A stretch of 64,000 bases of DNA from Phycisphaerae bacterium (GCA_028714255.1 JAQTMR010000010.1:27406-91405); one strand, 5' to 3'; numbered from the stretch's first letter, positions 19,517 to 28,175 are shown. Made by a program: numbers and translations. The notes: a model not told the origin generated them from the sequence alone.

Positions 19517-20554
19517 TCATTTCGTTTCGACATTCGTATCTGGCAAAGACTGCTTTTCCTTCTTAGCCTCTTTTTCTAATTCTCTCTGAAAATAAGTCAA
19601 ATGTTCCTTATTCGTCTTGTCCTTTGCCTCATCTATCATGTCCTGCAATTTGCCAGAAGCGTTTCGATTCCCAAAAGATTCAACGTTTGTTTTAATCAAA
19701 AGATTCCACAGCTTTTCATCGTACCTCTTATAATTGTCGAGGGCGTTAACTAAGGCCGTTTTAACTTCTGATGTATCCAACCCATATTGGTGATAGCGAT
19801 CGAAAGATACTATTATCGCCTGTTGCAATTTAATATCTACTTGTGAATCTGAAAACAGTTCAAGTTCACTATTTATAGATTTACGTACCTCCAATAAAAT
19901 ATTGCCATTTATTTTCTTGCTTTCAGCGGTCATCTTTATTTGTCCTGATTGCACAGCATCCTTGAGCTTTTGGAAATCATAATCGTTGTTGTCTATAACT
20001 TTCCTTGCCTCTGTATCGTTCATAATATTTTTTTGATAAGCATACCTCAATAGCAACGTAGATGATCCAATTGCCTTACTTCTGAGGATAGTTTGCTCTG
20101 AGTGATCCGAAAAAATGTCACAGGTTACTTTTGCTACTGTGAGACTTTGTTTGATACTGAGTTTTTCCTGCCAAGAACCGCTCAGCATATGCATCAATGC
20201 TCTTCGCCAAAAAGGCGATTGTGATTTGTTTTTAAATTCAGCTATCAACGGTGAAATATCCTCAAGACCATTGGTTTTTTGTGGATAATACTCATAAAAG
20301 AAACTTAAAGCCATTGATCCCACCATTTCCCAATCTTCGGGTTGAGTAACTTCCTGAAGTTCCTCACTGCATTGTCTTGCCGCAATTATGAGTTCATCAG
20401 CACTAAGTTTGGCAAAATAATCTCTATAAGCATTACTGTCTGCTTGCTCATTCAGCTTCTTGATTTCTTGCCAATAATTTCTTTGCGACGAAGCTTCTAC
20501 AGAACATACAAAAACAAATATTAATACCGCCAATACCAATTTAGATGTTTTCAT
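19517..20554 (-). CDS. Small exported helical protein, partner B of the C-terminal module at 20557 (immunity candidate)
   Basis: A 345-residue protein with a signal peptide (MKTSKLVLAVLIFVFVCSVEA) and an otherwise hydrophilic, mainly helical sequence. It is a diverged paralogue of the 21815-22855 product. Both share a YW..I start after the leader, a LSADELI/LTAEQLI stretch, AARQCSEE/AGRQCSDE, and a KQSLPDTNVET/KQSLPDPNVET end. Its Shine-Dalgarno GGAGG lies inside the last codons of the upstream gene, and only two bases separate stop and start, so translation is probably coupled. No known family was recognised. The pairing with a putative hydrolase module suggests an immunity or chaperone role; this is inference. 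Confidence 0.7.
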   Translation of the reverse strand: MKTSKLVLAVLIFVFVCSVEASSQRNYWQEIKKLNEQADSNAYRDYFAKLSADELIIAARQCSEELQEVTQPEDWEMVGSMALSFFYEYYPQKTNGLEDISPLIAEFKNKSQSPFWRRALMHMLSGSWQEKLSIKQSLTVAKVTCDIFSDHSEQTILRSKAIGSSTLLLRYAYQKNIMNDTEARKVIDNNDYDFQKLKDAVQSGQIKMTAESKKINGNILLEVRKSINSELELFSDSQVDIKLQQAIIVSFDRYHQYGLDTSEVKTALVNALDNYKRYDEKLWNLLIKTNVESFGNRNASGKLQDMIDEAKDKTNKEHLTYFQRELEKEAKKEKQSLPDTNVETK

Positions 20555-20556
20555 GT

Positions 20557-21645
20557 TTAATTACCTCCTTTATTACCTATAGGTTGACATAAATCCTGCT
20601 TAGAAAACCTGGTCATTGCCTCAACAGGCGTAACCTTGCCACATTGGGTAGCTGGCATAAGCGTGTCATACCAGTCTCCAACTGTACCGTCAAAGTCATC
20701 GTGCTCTTCAAGATTATCTTTCGCATCATTGCTACCGGCACTCCAAGTGCCTGAAAAACCGTTATAACTTAAAATATCTGTCTGGTCTGAAATATCATAA
20801 TTATAACTAGTTCCTTCGTAGCTTCGCTCCATAGCCCATACATTAATGCCATTTAGTTCGTAGCATACTTCTACAAGTCCATCACATCGTAGACTGCTAA
20901 TATTGGATAGATTGCCATTCCAATTAACTGGTAACAGCGCATCATTCCACTCATAATCTAAAGGCGCACGAGCAACCAACTGTTTAGCCGTTTTGATGAT
21001 AGCTAATCTTTTGGCATAGGTGATGTCTGAAATATTTGTATAACAACCATAGCATGGATATCCGGGGTAGTTGGTCATAGTTGTTAAACTATGGTCGTCA
21101 GTGGGGCCTGACATTTCAATAATTTTAAAATTATCCGCATTATCCAAATCATCCCTTGTACAACTGCCTAAATACTTATAAATCAACGCTGCATGGCCTC
21201 GCTCTTTTTGAGGAACACCTGTTTTGTTAATGTCCCGATACACCGCATTTCCGAGATTGAGCATCACAACGGTCATTTTAACTTTATCCGATGTCGTAAC
21301 ACTTCCGTTTATGTGTCTCAATTCGAGCCCCATATCTCTTTCCGCGCTGCTGCGCCCGACCCCTTCAACCCACAATGTCGAAGGCGGAGTCGTCGTCGCC
21401 AAATCCCATGTGAGCGTTGTCTGCTCAGCCGATTTATTCTGGTCCTGCCACAACTTAATACTGCCTGTCTTTATAAGCTCCAGCGTCCCTTCATTTAACT
21501 GCTCCGCCGACAACTCAATCTTGGCAAGGTCGTCATCAGGGCCGGTTCCGCTCTCGTATAAATCCGGCGTATCATCGCCGTTATCATCATCGCAGTTTAC
21601 CAGCAAATATGCACCAACATTTTCTTCGTCGCCCTCTGAAACCAT
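20557..21645 (-). CDS. Leaderless duplicate of a surface-protein C-terminus with permuted NlpC/P60-like domain (orphan module)
   Basis: A 362-residue ORF homologous to the last third of the 1130-residue protein. Its first 128 codons are essentially identical to that protein's residues 794-921. The sequence then diverges strongly to LCQPIGNKGGN. It lacks a signal peptide. The frame is open about 35 codons further upstream, up to a TGA, but has no ATG there, so it is either an internal start or a displaced fragment. The C-terminal region keeps GHAA (His151), IIEM (Glu177) and RCDGL (Cys254), the order of the His/Glu/Cys triad in permuted NlpC/P60-type hydrolases. It could be a silent cassette that becomes expressed only after recombination. 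Confidence 0.65.
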   Translation of the reverse strand: MVSEGDEENVGAYLLVNCDDDNGDDTPDLYESGTGPDDDLAKIELSAEQLNEGTLELIKTGSIKLWQDQNKSAEQTTLTWDLATTTPPSTLWVEGVGRSSAERDMGLELRHINGSVTTSDKVKMTVVMLNLGNAVYRDINKTGVPQKERGHAALIYKYLGSCTRDDLDNADNFKIIEMSGPTDDHSLTTMTNYPGYPCYGCYTNISDITYAKRLAIIKTAKQLVARAPLDYEWNDALLPVNWNGNLSNISSLRCDGLVEVCYELNGINVWAMERSYEGTSYNYDISDQTDILSYNGFSGTWSAGSNDAKDNLEEHDDFDGTVGDWYDTLMPATQCGKVTPVEAMTRFSKQDLCQPIGNKGGN

Positions 21646-21727
21646 TGCTCCCGAACTTCCGGTGGACTCCGTCCCCCTTGACTGCCCTAACGCTGTTGCT
21701 GCCTGCTGTTCGGATACTATTTTACCC

Positions 21728-21744
21728 GTATGCCTTCGGCATAC
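21728..21744. other. Perfect short hairpin between modules
   Basis: GTATGCC-TTC-GGCATAC forms a seven-base-pair stem between the orphan module and partner A. It lacks a following T tract, so terminator function is uncertain. It belongs to a dispersed repeat block running to about 21800. Confidence 0.5.
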
Positions 21745-21764
21745 TAACTGTTCGTTTCCTCATT

Positions 21765-21835
21765 CCGGCCTCCGGCAGCAACAGCGCGTCTGGATAACTA
21801 ACCCGACTATCGAATTATCTCGTTTCGACATTCGG
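21765..21835. repeat. Flank shared by both partner genes (with 19465-19555)
   Basis: GGCCTCCGGCAGCAACAGCGC followed by CCCGACTATCGAAT and TCGACATTCG occurs at the 3' end of partner A and again at the 3' end of partner B (from about 19465). The two module-partner cassettes therefore share homology at both borders. Confidence 0.75.
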
Positions 21836-22855
21836 ATCTGGCAAAGACTGTTTTTTTCTTTCGGCCTCTTTTTTCAGGCATCGTTTAATAGATTTAAGTT
21901 CTGATTGAAGCGGCACTTTTATATGATCGTCCGTCTCGTTTTTCATTTTCAGTTCTAACTTATCCGCCATACTCTTTGCTATTTGTTCGCCATCCGGCAT
22001 TTGCAGTTTCTCTATCCCTATCTGTGCAAGTAATCGCCATGTTTTTACATCGTATTTTTCATAATTTCTCACCGCGTTGATAAGGGTATTTTCTACTTCG
22101 GCTCTATTTTCGCTTGGTTTGTCGAGAAGGTCACGCAACAACGCAAAAGAGACCCTTTGCAATTCAGGATTCAAATTCGGCTCACCGGATATATTTATCA
22201 GCCGATTTAAAAATCTCGTGTAATACTCGGTTATCTCTTGTGACTTCTTCTCCTGATTGCCCTTATTTGCGTCGTTTGCATCATTAACCGAAGACACATT
22301 TTTCATATTTCGATTCTCGATTTCTCCAAGTGTAGCTTTAGTTGTATAAAGTGCCTCATTGACTACTCGGTAGTAAACATTTTTTCTCTCAAGAATCTTA
22401 TCTATATTATTTATCACTTCACGTAATTGGTTATCCGATAGTTTTTGAGACCAATCAACCCCAAAGGCGTGAATTAATGTACTTCGCCACATGTCAGTTT
22501 GGTTTGTGTCTTCTATGTCCCTGAAAATAGGTCGAAGGTCTCCAAGACCGGCAGTCTTGGGATAATAGCCAATAAAAAAACTAATCACAAATCCGGTGCC
22601 TTCGGCAAAGCCATTTTTTTGAAACGATGCATTACCCTCATCGGAACATTGTCTTCCTGCCTCAATCAGTTGCTCAGCAGTAAGAGAATCCAAATATTCG
22701 GTAAACTCCTTGCTTATCCGATCGTTTTCCGGAATACCTTCTGCCTTGTCATAAGCAATTATATATTCTTTTATTTTCTCCCAATATGGTTCTTCTGCTT
22801 TTGTGACAGTTACACTCATGCACAGCATTATAGTTATGTATACTATGTTCTTCAT
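21815..22855 (-). CDS. Small exported helical protein, partner A of the surface protein (immunity candidate)
   Basis: A 346-residue protein with a signal peptide (MKNIVYITIMLCMSVTVTKA). The mature part is charged and helical, with LTAEQLIEAGRQCSDEG, a central NDANDANKGNQEKK linker and the shared KQSLPDPNVET C-terminus. It is about as long as partner B but only moderately similar across the middle, while the ends are conserved. The gene starts 26 bases after the large surface protein stops and has its own AAAGGAG site. Function is unknown. The position directly behind a hydrolase-like C-terminus, and the co-duplication, suggest a protective or assembly partner acting outside the cytoplasm. Confidence 0.7.
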   Translation of the reverse strand: MKNIVYITIMLCMSVTVTKAEEPYWEKIKEYIIAYDKAEGIPENDRISKEFTEYLDSLTAEQLIEAGRQCSDEGNASFQKNGFAEGTGFVISFFIGYYPKTAGLGDLRPIFRDIEDTNQTDMWRSTLIHAFGVDWSQKLSDNQLREVINNIDKILERKNVYYRVVNEALYTTKATLGEIENRNMKNVSSVNDANDANKGNQEKKSQEITEYYTRFLNRLINISGEPNLNPELQRVSFALLRDLLDKPSENRAEVENTLINAVRNYEKYDVKTWRLLAQIGIEKLQMPDGEQIAKSMADKLELKMKNETDDHIKVPLQSELKSIKRCLKKEAERKKQSLPDPNVETR

Positions 22856-22880
22856 TATAGGTCTCCTTTTCCCGTAAAAA

Positions 22881-25800
22881 TTAGTTTCCGCCTGTATGAC
22901 CGATTGGCTGACACAAATTTAGCTGATAAAGTGTTGTCTGCCAGTAAGTCCCACGATAAGCCTCGAAATCCCCATGTCCGCATTGGGTTGCAGGTGCCAT
23001 ATGTTGCTTCCAAGACAAAGGAACAAACTCATTGTGTTCTTCCTGATATGAATCAACACGGATATCATAATGGGTGCTTCCATCGACAATTTTTCCCCAG
23101 ACCATTTTACCATTAATTTCATAGCAAACTTCTGTCAGGCCATCACATCTAAGATAATCTATATCAGTTATGGTGTTATTCCAATTGGAAGGTAATAGTA
23201 CTTTAATGAATGTATAGTTGACACGTTGGTCACGTAATGCCTTTGCCGTTTTGACAATTCGTAATCGGTTGGTGTATTCCAAACCCCACGAATAGCAGCC
23301 AAAAGACGGCAGGTGAGGAATATCCGTAAATGTACCCAGAGTAACTTCATCGGGCCCAGGCATTTCTACCACCCAAAATTTGCTGGAGTCGTTAAAATCG
23401 CTCGGTGTGCATTCACCAGTATATTCAACAACGACGCCCGAATGCCCAACCGACAAATTTCCAATCCCGAATAAGTCAAGTGCTCGGCAAACGATGTTTC
23501 CAAGATTAATCATCACAACGGTCATTTTAACCTTATCCGATGTTGTGACACTTCCGTTTATGTGTCTCAATTCGAGCCCCATATCTCTTTCCGCGCTGCT
23601 GCGCCCGACCCCTTCAACCCACAATGTCGAAGGCGGAGTCGTCGTCGCCAAATCCCAGGTGAGCGTTGTCTGCTCAGCCGATTTATTCTGGTCCTGCCAC
23701 AACTTAATACTGCCTGTCTTTATAAGTTCCAGCGTCCCTTCATTTAACTGCTCCGCCGACAACTCAATCTTGGCAAGGTCGTCATCAGGGCCGGTTCCGC
23801 TCTCGTATAAATCCGGCGTATCATCGCCGTTATCATCATCGCAGTTTACCAGCAAATATGCACCAACATTTTCTTCGTCGCCCTCTGAAACCATTGCTCC
23901 CGAACTTCCATTATTCCCGCCATTATAAATCTTCAAATCAGGCCTTGTAAAATCTACATACGCCGTTTTGCCTGCTGCATAAAAGGGTTTGGTTACGCTA
24001 TCGTCCCCATGGGTTCCAAGCATAGAAGGGTTATACGGGTCATCTATGGTCATTACAACCCCGACAGGCAGGCCAGCAGCTTCTACTTTGGCCTCGTAAT
24101 CGTAATCCGCCCCTTCTGGCCAAATTGTTCCTAAATGGACAACCTTAACTTCATAACGCTTGCCCGCCCGAAATTGATTGTAGGTATTGGTTGTCACCAC
24201 GCCGAACACAGGCCCCTGATGATGTATAACAAATGGCGATGTCCCGCCTTCTTCATAAACGACCATGTCATATCGCTCCGATTCACTGCTGCTCCAGTCG
24301 CCCACCGTCAATCTCAACTCGCAAATCTCATCCGCAGACGGAGCCTCACCGTTATCAGAGGCGCTTGCCGGGTAGCTGCCCTGCGTTGCCTCAGCCCCGT
24401 CGTTTGTGCCGTCACTATCAGTATCGGGCTGGGTGGGATTGGTGCTGTATATCAACTCTTTTAGCAAAGTCAAACCATCACCGTCAGTGTCGCTGTAGAT
24501 ATTGTCCATCACAAGAGGGTTAAGGCCATATCCAATCTCCCAGCTATCCGACAGCAAATCACCATCACTATCAAATTCTCCGGGCTCGGTACCGCCAACA
24601 ACCTCGTTCCAGTCTGAAATCCCATCTCCGTCACTATCAGTCTTGAGAGGGTCTGCCCCATAGGTATTAACTTCATCCCCATCGCTCAACCCATCGTTGT
24701 CGGTATCGCTGTCCCACGGATCAGCACCTAACTGAGATTCTTCAAGATTAGTAAGACCATCTCCCGTGGGATAATTTTCAAAGTCATAACCAGCCCAGCC
24801 GCCATCATAATCAGGGTCAAAATAGGTATGGAAAGATAAATCCCAGTGGTCAGCCTCCCAGCCGTCAGGCATACCATCACCGTCGCTGTCCTGATTATTA
24901 GGATTAGTCCCACAAGGTATTTCACCCCAGACGTGACCGTTGTAACCGGCGCCGTTCTTTCCGGAACTAACGCCCTCAGGATAATCTTCAACGGGTACTA
25001 CGTCGTGCCATCCGTCAACTAATCTGTCATCATCACTGTCTATTTTGAGGGGATTAGTAAAATATGTATAAATTTCTTCCTCGTCATCCAATCCATCACC
25101 ATCTGTATCCCCGTCAGTAGGATTGGTCCCGGCATTATATTCTTGAGCATTCGTCAATTGGTCCATATCAGCATCATAACCACCGTCACTGGAAATTCTT
25201 GGGTCTATAAACCGAGAGTAGGCAATTGTTTGATACTCAACCTCCCAGCCGTCTAACCTTCCATCACCGTCGGTGTCATTTGAATCAGCATTTAAGTCAC
25301 AATCATCCCAATCATGACCCGCCCACGGGTATGGATGATAGTCGCTACAGTTACCGTTGTAACAGAGCTCGACATAATCATTTACTCCGTCATCATCAGT
25401 ATCAGGATTATTAGGGTCAAAACCCCAACTGGCTTCAACCCCGTCATTTATGCTGTCGCCATCGGTATCAGGATTAAGTGGCTTCGCACCATAGCTGGCT
25501 TCGTCTCCGTCCGTTAAGCCGTCATCGTCGCTGTCGCTATCCCACAAATCAGTACCGGCAGCGTATTCGTCGGCATTATTTAATCCATCACTATCAGTAT
25601 CGCCGCTGCTGTCATTAATTGTTGGATTCAGGCCATTCTCAATTTCCCAGTTGTCTGGCATCCCATCAGAATCTGTATCGGCATCGTTCGGGTTAGTAAC
25701 ATAACCGTAAGTCCCGTTTATTTCGTCATAGTCGGAAAGACCATCCCCATCTGTATCCGGCAAAACTGTGATGGATATGGTTGCTGTATTGCTTTCATAT

Positions 25801-26273
25801 TTGCCATCATAAGCAAAAAATGTAAAACTATCATTGCCGTCATAATCTGGCAATGAAGTATAAGTTGCCGTATTTCCGTCAAGCGTAAGAGTCCCGTTCG
25901 ACGGATAGGCCATTGTGAAATATGCAAGCGTTTCGTCATCTTCATCACTGGCTTCGAGTGTAATTGTCACGGATTTGGCCTGAGTTACTGAAACACTGTT
26001 GCCCTCAGCTACCGGAGGAAAAAATATTTCTTCCAGCCAATACCAGCTAAATTCCTCCAGGTCATTTACGTCAACAATTCCATTATCGTCGAGGTCGCCG
26101 TCAAGGCCGGCTCCCGACTTCTGCCAATTCTCCGCCAGCATCGCAAAATCAGCGAAATCCACGAATTCGTCACCATTCAGGTCAGGCGACCAAAAAGGCT
26201 GTGTAGCCGTTGCCAAACTGCAAACCCACAAACACAAAACCCCCATTGCTGAAAAAAGTCTTGTCCCTCGCAT
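22881..26273 (-). CDS. Large surface protein: dockerin-like, Ig-like, TSP3 repeats, permuted NlpC/P60-like C-terminus
   Basis: An 1130-residue exported protein. Order: signal peptide (residues 1-23); two dockerin-like loops, DLNGDEFVDFADFAMLAENW and DLDDNGIVDVNDLEEFSWYW (about 27-85); an Ig/cadherin-like module (about 92-172); at least a dozen Asp-rich thrombospondin-type-3 calcium repeats such as DTDGDGLSDYDE (about 173-640); a beta region (about 660-790); a stretch 794-921 duplicated in the orphan module; and a C-terminal domain with VGHSG (His944), VVEMPGP (Glu970) and LRCDGLTEVCYE (Cys1043). The last domain resembles permuted NlpC/P60 cysteine hydrolases by residue order only. A rod-like calcium-stabilised stalk presenting an effector domain would fit. 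Partner A follows directly. Confidence 0.75.
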   Translation of the reverse strand: MRGTRLFSAMGVLCLWVCSLATATQPFWSPDLNGDEFVDFADFAMLAENWQKSGAGLDGDLDDNGIVDVNDLEEFSWYWLEEIFFPPVAEGNSVSVTQAKSVTITLEASDEDDETLAYFTMAYPSNGTLTLDGNTATYTSLPDYDGNDSFTFFAYDGKYESNTATISITVLPDTDGDGLSDYDEINGTYGYVTNPNDADTDSDGMPDNWEIENGLNPTINDSSGDTDSDGLNNADEYAAGTDLWDSDSDDDGLTDGDEASYGAKPLNPDTDGDSINDGVEASWGFDPNNPDTDDDGVNDYVELCYNGNCSDYHPYPWAGHDWDDCDLNADSNDTDGDGRLDGWEVEYQTIAYSRFIDPRISSDGGYDADMDQLTNAQEYNAGTNPTDGDTDGDGLDDEEEIYTYFTNPLKIDSDDDRLVDGWHDVVPVEDYPEGVSSGKNGAGYNGHVWGEIPCGTNPNNQDSDGDGMPDGWEADHWDLSFHTYFDPDYDGGWAGYDFENYPTGDGLTNLEESQLGADPWDSDTDNDGLSDGDEVNTYGADPLKTDSDGDGISDWNEVVGGTEPGEFDSDGDLLSDSWEIGYGLNPLVMDNIYSDTDGDGLTLLKELIYSTNPTQPDTDSDGTNDGAEATQGSYPASASDNGEAPSADEICELRLTVGDWSSSESERYDMVVYEEGGTSPFVIHHQGPVFGVVTTNTYNQFRAGKRYEVKVVHLGTIWPEGADYDYEAKVEAAGLPVGVVMTIDDPYNPSMLGTHGDDSVTKPFYAAGKTAYVDFTRPDLKIYNGGNNGSSGAMVSEGDEENVGAYLLVNCDDDNGDDTPDLYESGTGPDDDLAKIELSAEQLNEGTLELIKTGSIKLWQDQNKSAEQTTLTWDLATTTPPSTLWVEGVGRSSAERDMGLELRHINGSVTTSDKVKMTVVMINLGNIVCRALDLFGIGNLSVGHSGVVVEYTGECTPSDFNDSSKFWVVEMPGPDEVTLGTFTDIPHLPSFGCYSWGLEYTNRLRIVKTAKALRDQRVNYTFIKVLLPSNWNNTITDIDYLRCDGLTEVCYEINGKMVWGKIVDGSTHYDIRVDSYQEEHNEFVPLSWKQHMAPATQCGHGDFEAYRGTYWQTTLYQLNLCQPIGHTGGN

Positions 26274-26865
26274 AATATATACCCCTCAATAATATAGTTA
26301 TTTGTTTATTAAGCTCCGCAAATACAGGTTAGTGTTTGGTTAATTTTTCATTTTTTTCTCCCTTCAAAAAAAATTAGTACTTGTGTTTATTCGTGTTCAT
26401 TCGTGGTTAATTTTTCTATTAAATCCGTGCAAACTTGTGCCTAAGGTATCCGTGTCTGTAAAATCTCCGCGTAATCAGCGCAATCAGCGTCTAAAAAATC
26501 CGTGGTTAAACTTTTTTTGTCGGAATTTCCCCTTTCTCCTCCTTTTAAAAATAACCCCAAAAAATGCTTGCCCGGCCCCCAGCCGAACAAGCCGAGTAAA
26601 ACATACTCCATAAATAATGTCAACAACAATTTTGCATTTTTCGCTTTAATTTTTAATTTTCTTTGTGCCTCTTGTACCTTTTCGTGGCTATTCATTTTTA
26701 TTCCTTTTGTGTCTTAGTGTCTTTGTGGCAAAAATTCTCCGCGTAATCCGTGAAATCCGTGTCTGTAAATTTTGTGTCCATTCGTGTTTATTCGTGGTTA
26801 TTTTTCCCCTTTCTCTTTTTTCACACCTTTCAAACTTTCCACGAATTCATTGTTAATTTTTTGCC

Positions 26866-26929
26866 TGTCTCGGCGTAGCCCTTGGCGAAGACGGACTTGT
26901 CTCGGCGTAGCCCTTGGCGAAGACGGATC
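26866..26929. repeat. Two tandem copies of a 32-base repeat
   Basis: The unit beginning TGTCTCGGCGTAGCCCTTGG and ending CGAAGACGGA occurs at 26866-26897 and again from 26898, with no visible mismatch over 30 bases. Confidence 0.9.
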
Positions 26930-27046
26930 GATGCTATCCCCAATTGCCCCGGCTTCCCGCCTTAACACCGTTATTTTTACCCAAAAATCAGGTTTTAAAA
27001 AAAATTATATTGAAATCCGAACATAATTTAGTAACATTCTGTTTTT

Positions 27047-27060
27047 ATGCCGAAAGGCAT
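27047..27060 (+). promoter_or_regulatory. GAAA-tetraloop hairpin in the ferredoxin leader
   Basis: ATGCC-GAAA-GGCAT is a perfect five-base-pair stem with a GNRA loop. It is followed at once by CCCTTAGGG, in the leader of the ferredoxin-tRNA unit. It may stabilise the mRNA; function is not known. Confidence 0.45.
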
Positions 27061-27112
27061 CCCTTAGGGAATATATAAGCTTTAATTCGTTCTTTTTGAA
27101 AGGGTTATGTAG

Positions 27113-27286
27113 ATGCCGGCTAAAGTAGATAAAGCAAAATGCACAGGTTGTGAATCCTGTGTCTCAGAGTGCCCCAGTGATGCTATAAAGATGGTTGATG
27201 GAAAAGCAGTCGTAGATGCTGATGCCTGCGTTGATTGTGGCGTTTGCGTTGATACTTGTCCCGTTGAAGCCATCAGTATGGAGTAA
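27113..27286 (+). CDS. 2[4Fe-4S] bacterial ferredoxin
   Basis: A 57-residue protein starting MPAKVDKAKCTGCESC. It has two classical cluster motifs: C10-x2-C13-x2-C16-x3-C20-P and C39-x2-C42-x2-C45-x3-C49-P. This is the canonical clostridial-type low-potential electron carrier of the cytoplasm and suits an anaerobic metabolism. The ATG follows AAAGGG by a few bases. The stop codon is only nine bases before the tRNA-Glu gene, so both may share a transcript. Confidence 0.93.
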   Translation: MPAKVDKAKCTGCESCVSECPSDAIKMVDGKAVVDADACVDCGVCVDTCPVEAISME

Positions 27287-27295
27287 AAAACAGTT

Positions 27296-27370
27296 GGCCC
27301 TATCGTCTAGGCAGGTCTAGGACACCGGGTTTTCAACCCGGCAACAGGGGTTCGAATCCCCTTGGGGCTA
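27296..27370 (+). tRNA. tRNA-Glu (TTC anticodon)
   Basis: A full cloverleaf can be drawn: acceptor GGCCCTA/TGGGGCT (one G-T pair), a D arm with GTCTAGG...AGGAC, anticodon stem CCGGG/CCCGG with loop TTTTCAA (anticodon TTC), and T arm AGGGG-TTCGAAT-CCCCT. The discriminator base is A and CCA is not encoded. It is 75 nucleotides long and its sequence closely follows bacterial tRNA-Glu. Confidence 0.95.
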
Positions 27371-27387
27371 TTTAGTTTCAAGATGAA

Positions 27388-27867
27388 TCAGACCGCCATT
27401 CCGGAGACGTTGGTCTCGAAGACCATTTTATTATCGACAAGACCCTGAATATAAGCGTCGTATTTGCGCCTCGGGCGGAATTTCGTGATTTTGCCCAAAA
27501 GCAGCAGTCGTTGTCCCGGCTGAACGGTTGCTCGAAACTTCGCCGAATCGATACTCGCAAATCCGATGAAAGCATGCTCCCCCAAAATCTCATTAACAAA
27601 GAAGCTAAGCAGCTGGGCCGCCGACTCTATCATTATTACTCCCGGCATCAACGGCCGCCCGGGAATATGACCCCGAACCCAGAATTCATTCTCTGTCACA
27701 TCCTTATAGCCCAAGACCAGCATTTTTTCTTTGTCATACCAGAGGATGCCATCGAGCTGCTGCATCTCGAAACTCTGGGGATTTACTCTGCCAATCACTT
27801 CTTTGTCTAAGATTGGTTTTGCTGTCAGGTCTATTTTTGTCAAATCAAACAATAATGCAGGTGGCAT
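27388..27867 (-). CDS. FabZ-like 3-hydroxyacyl-ACP dehydratase
   Basis: A hotdog-fold protein of 159 residues. The ATG at 27867 (MPPALLFDLTKID) is chosen over an upstream TTG at 27894. The catalytic signature HIPGRPLMPGVIMIESAAQL gives His67 and Glu81, matching the active-site His and Glu of FabZ/FabA. In the family this enzyme dehydrates beta-hydroxyacyl-ACP in fatty acid synthesis. The gene stands alone, convergent with tRNA-Glu, and not in a fab cluster, so it may be a second, specialised dehydratase. Confidence 0.85.
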   Translation of the reverse strand: MPPALLFDLTKIDLTAKPILDKEVIGRVNPQSFEMQQLDGILWYDKEKMLVLGYKDVTENEFWVRGHIPGRPLMPGVIMIESAAQLLSFFVNEILGEHAFIGFASIDSAKFRATVQPGQRLLLLGKITKFRPRRKYDAYIQGLVDNKMVFETNVSGMAV

Positions 27868-28001
27868 AAATGATTCCAATACAGAAACGCTCAACGCATT
27901 TGAAACACCCGTACCCGGCTCATTTCGATAAGCCTACTGTCCAGCCGGGGCTGGGCTGAAATGCGCACAAGCTTCTGTGGTTTTTAAGTAGTTGTGCGAA
28001 C

Positions 28002-28175
28002 TTACTCGGCTGACCTGATTTCAAGAACGCGACTGCGAACAATCTGAGCAGCTTGTTTAATCTTCTGCATTTGTTTGCGAACTCGCGTTCCTGCGGCCTT
28101 ATTTCCGCCTTCGGCTTTGTTAAGGTCGGCTTCTGTTTCCGCAACCAGTGCTTTAAGGGCTTCGTACTCTTGCAT
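28002..28175 (-). CDS. Hc1-like histone H1 homologue
   Basis: A 57-residue basic protein beginning MQEYEALKALVAETEADL. The core AEGGNKAAGTRVRKQMQKIK closely follows the N-terminal half of chlamydial Hc1 (AEKGNKAA...RVR pattern), and the C-terminal half is helical and basic. A strong Shine-Dalgarno GGAGG lies nine bases before the ATG, within a short AAAGTG...CACTTT inverted repeat. The chlamydial Lys/Ala-rich DNA-binding tail is absent, as in the short planctomycete relatives. A nucleoid-compacting or protein-protein role is inferred from family. Confidence 0.85.
   Translation of the reverse strand: MQEYEALKALVAETEADLNKAEGGNKAAGTRVRKQMQKIKQAAQIVRSRVLEIRSAE

Larger units (their letters stand above)
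26274..27112. other. Repeat-rich gap upstream of the surface protein
   Basis: This 840-base gap is filled with fragments of dispersed repeats: several runs of TTCGTGTTCATTCGTGGTTA type, CGCGTAATCAGCGCAATCAG around 26467, and the 32-base tandem repeat described separately. It ends with stem-loops before the ferredoxin gene. No ORF is supported. Confidence 0.6.
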
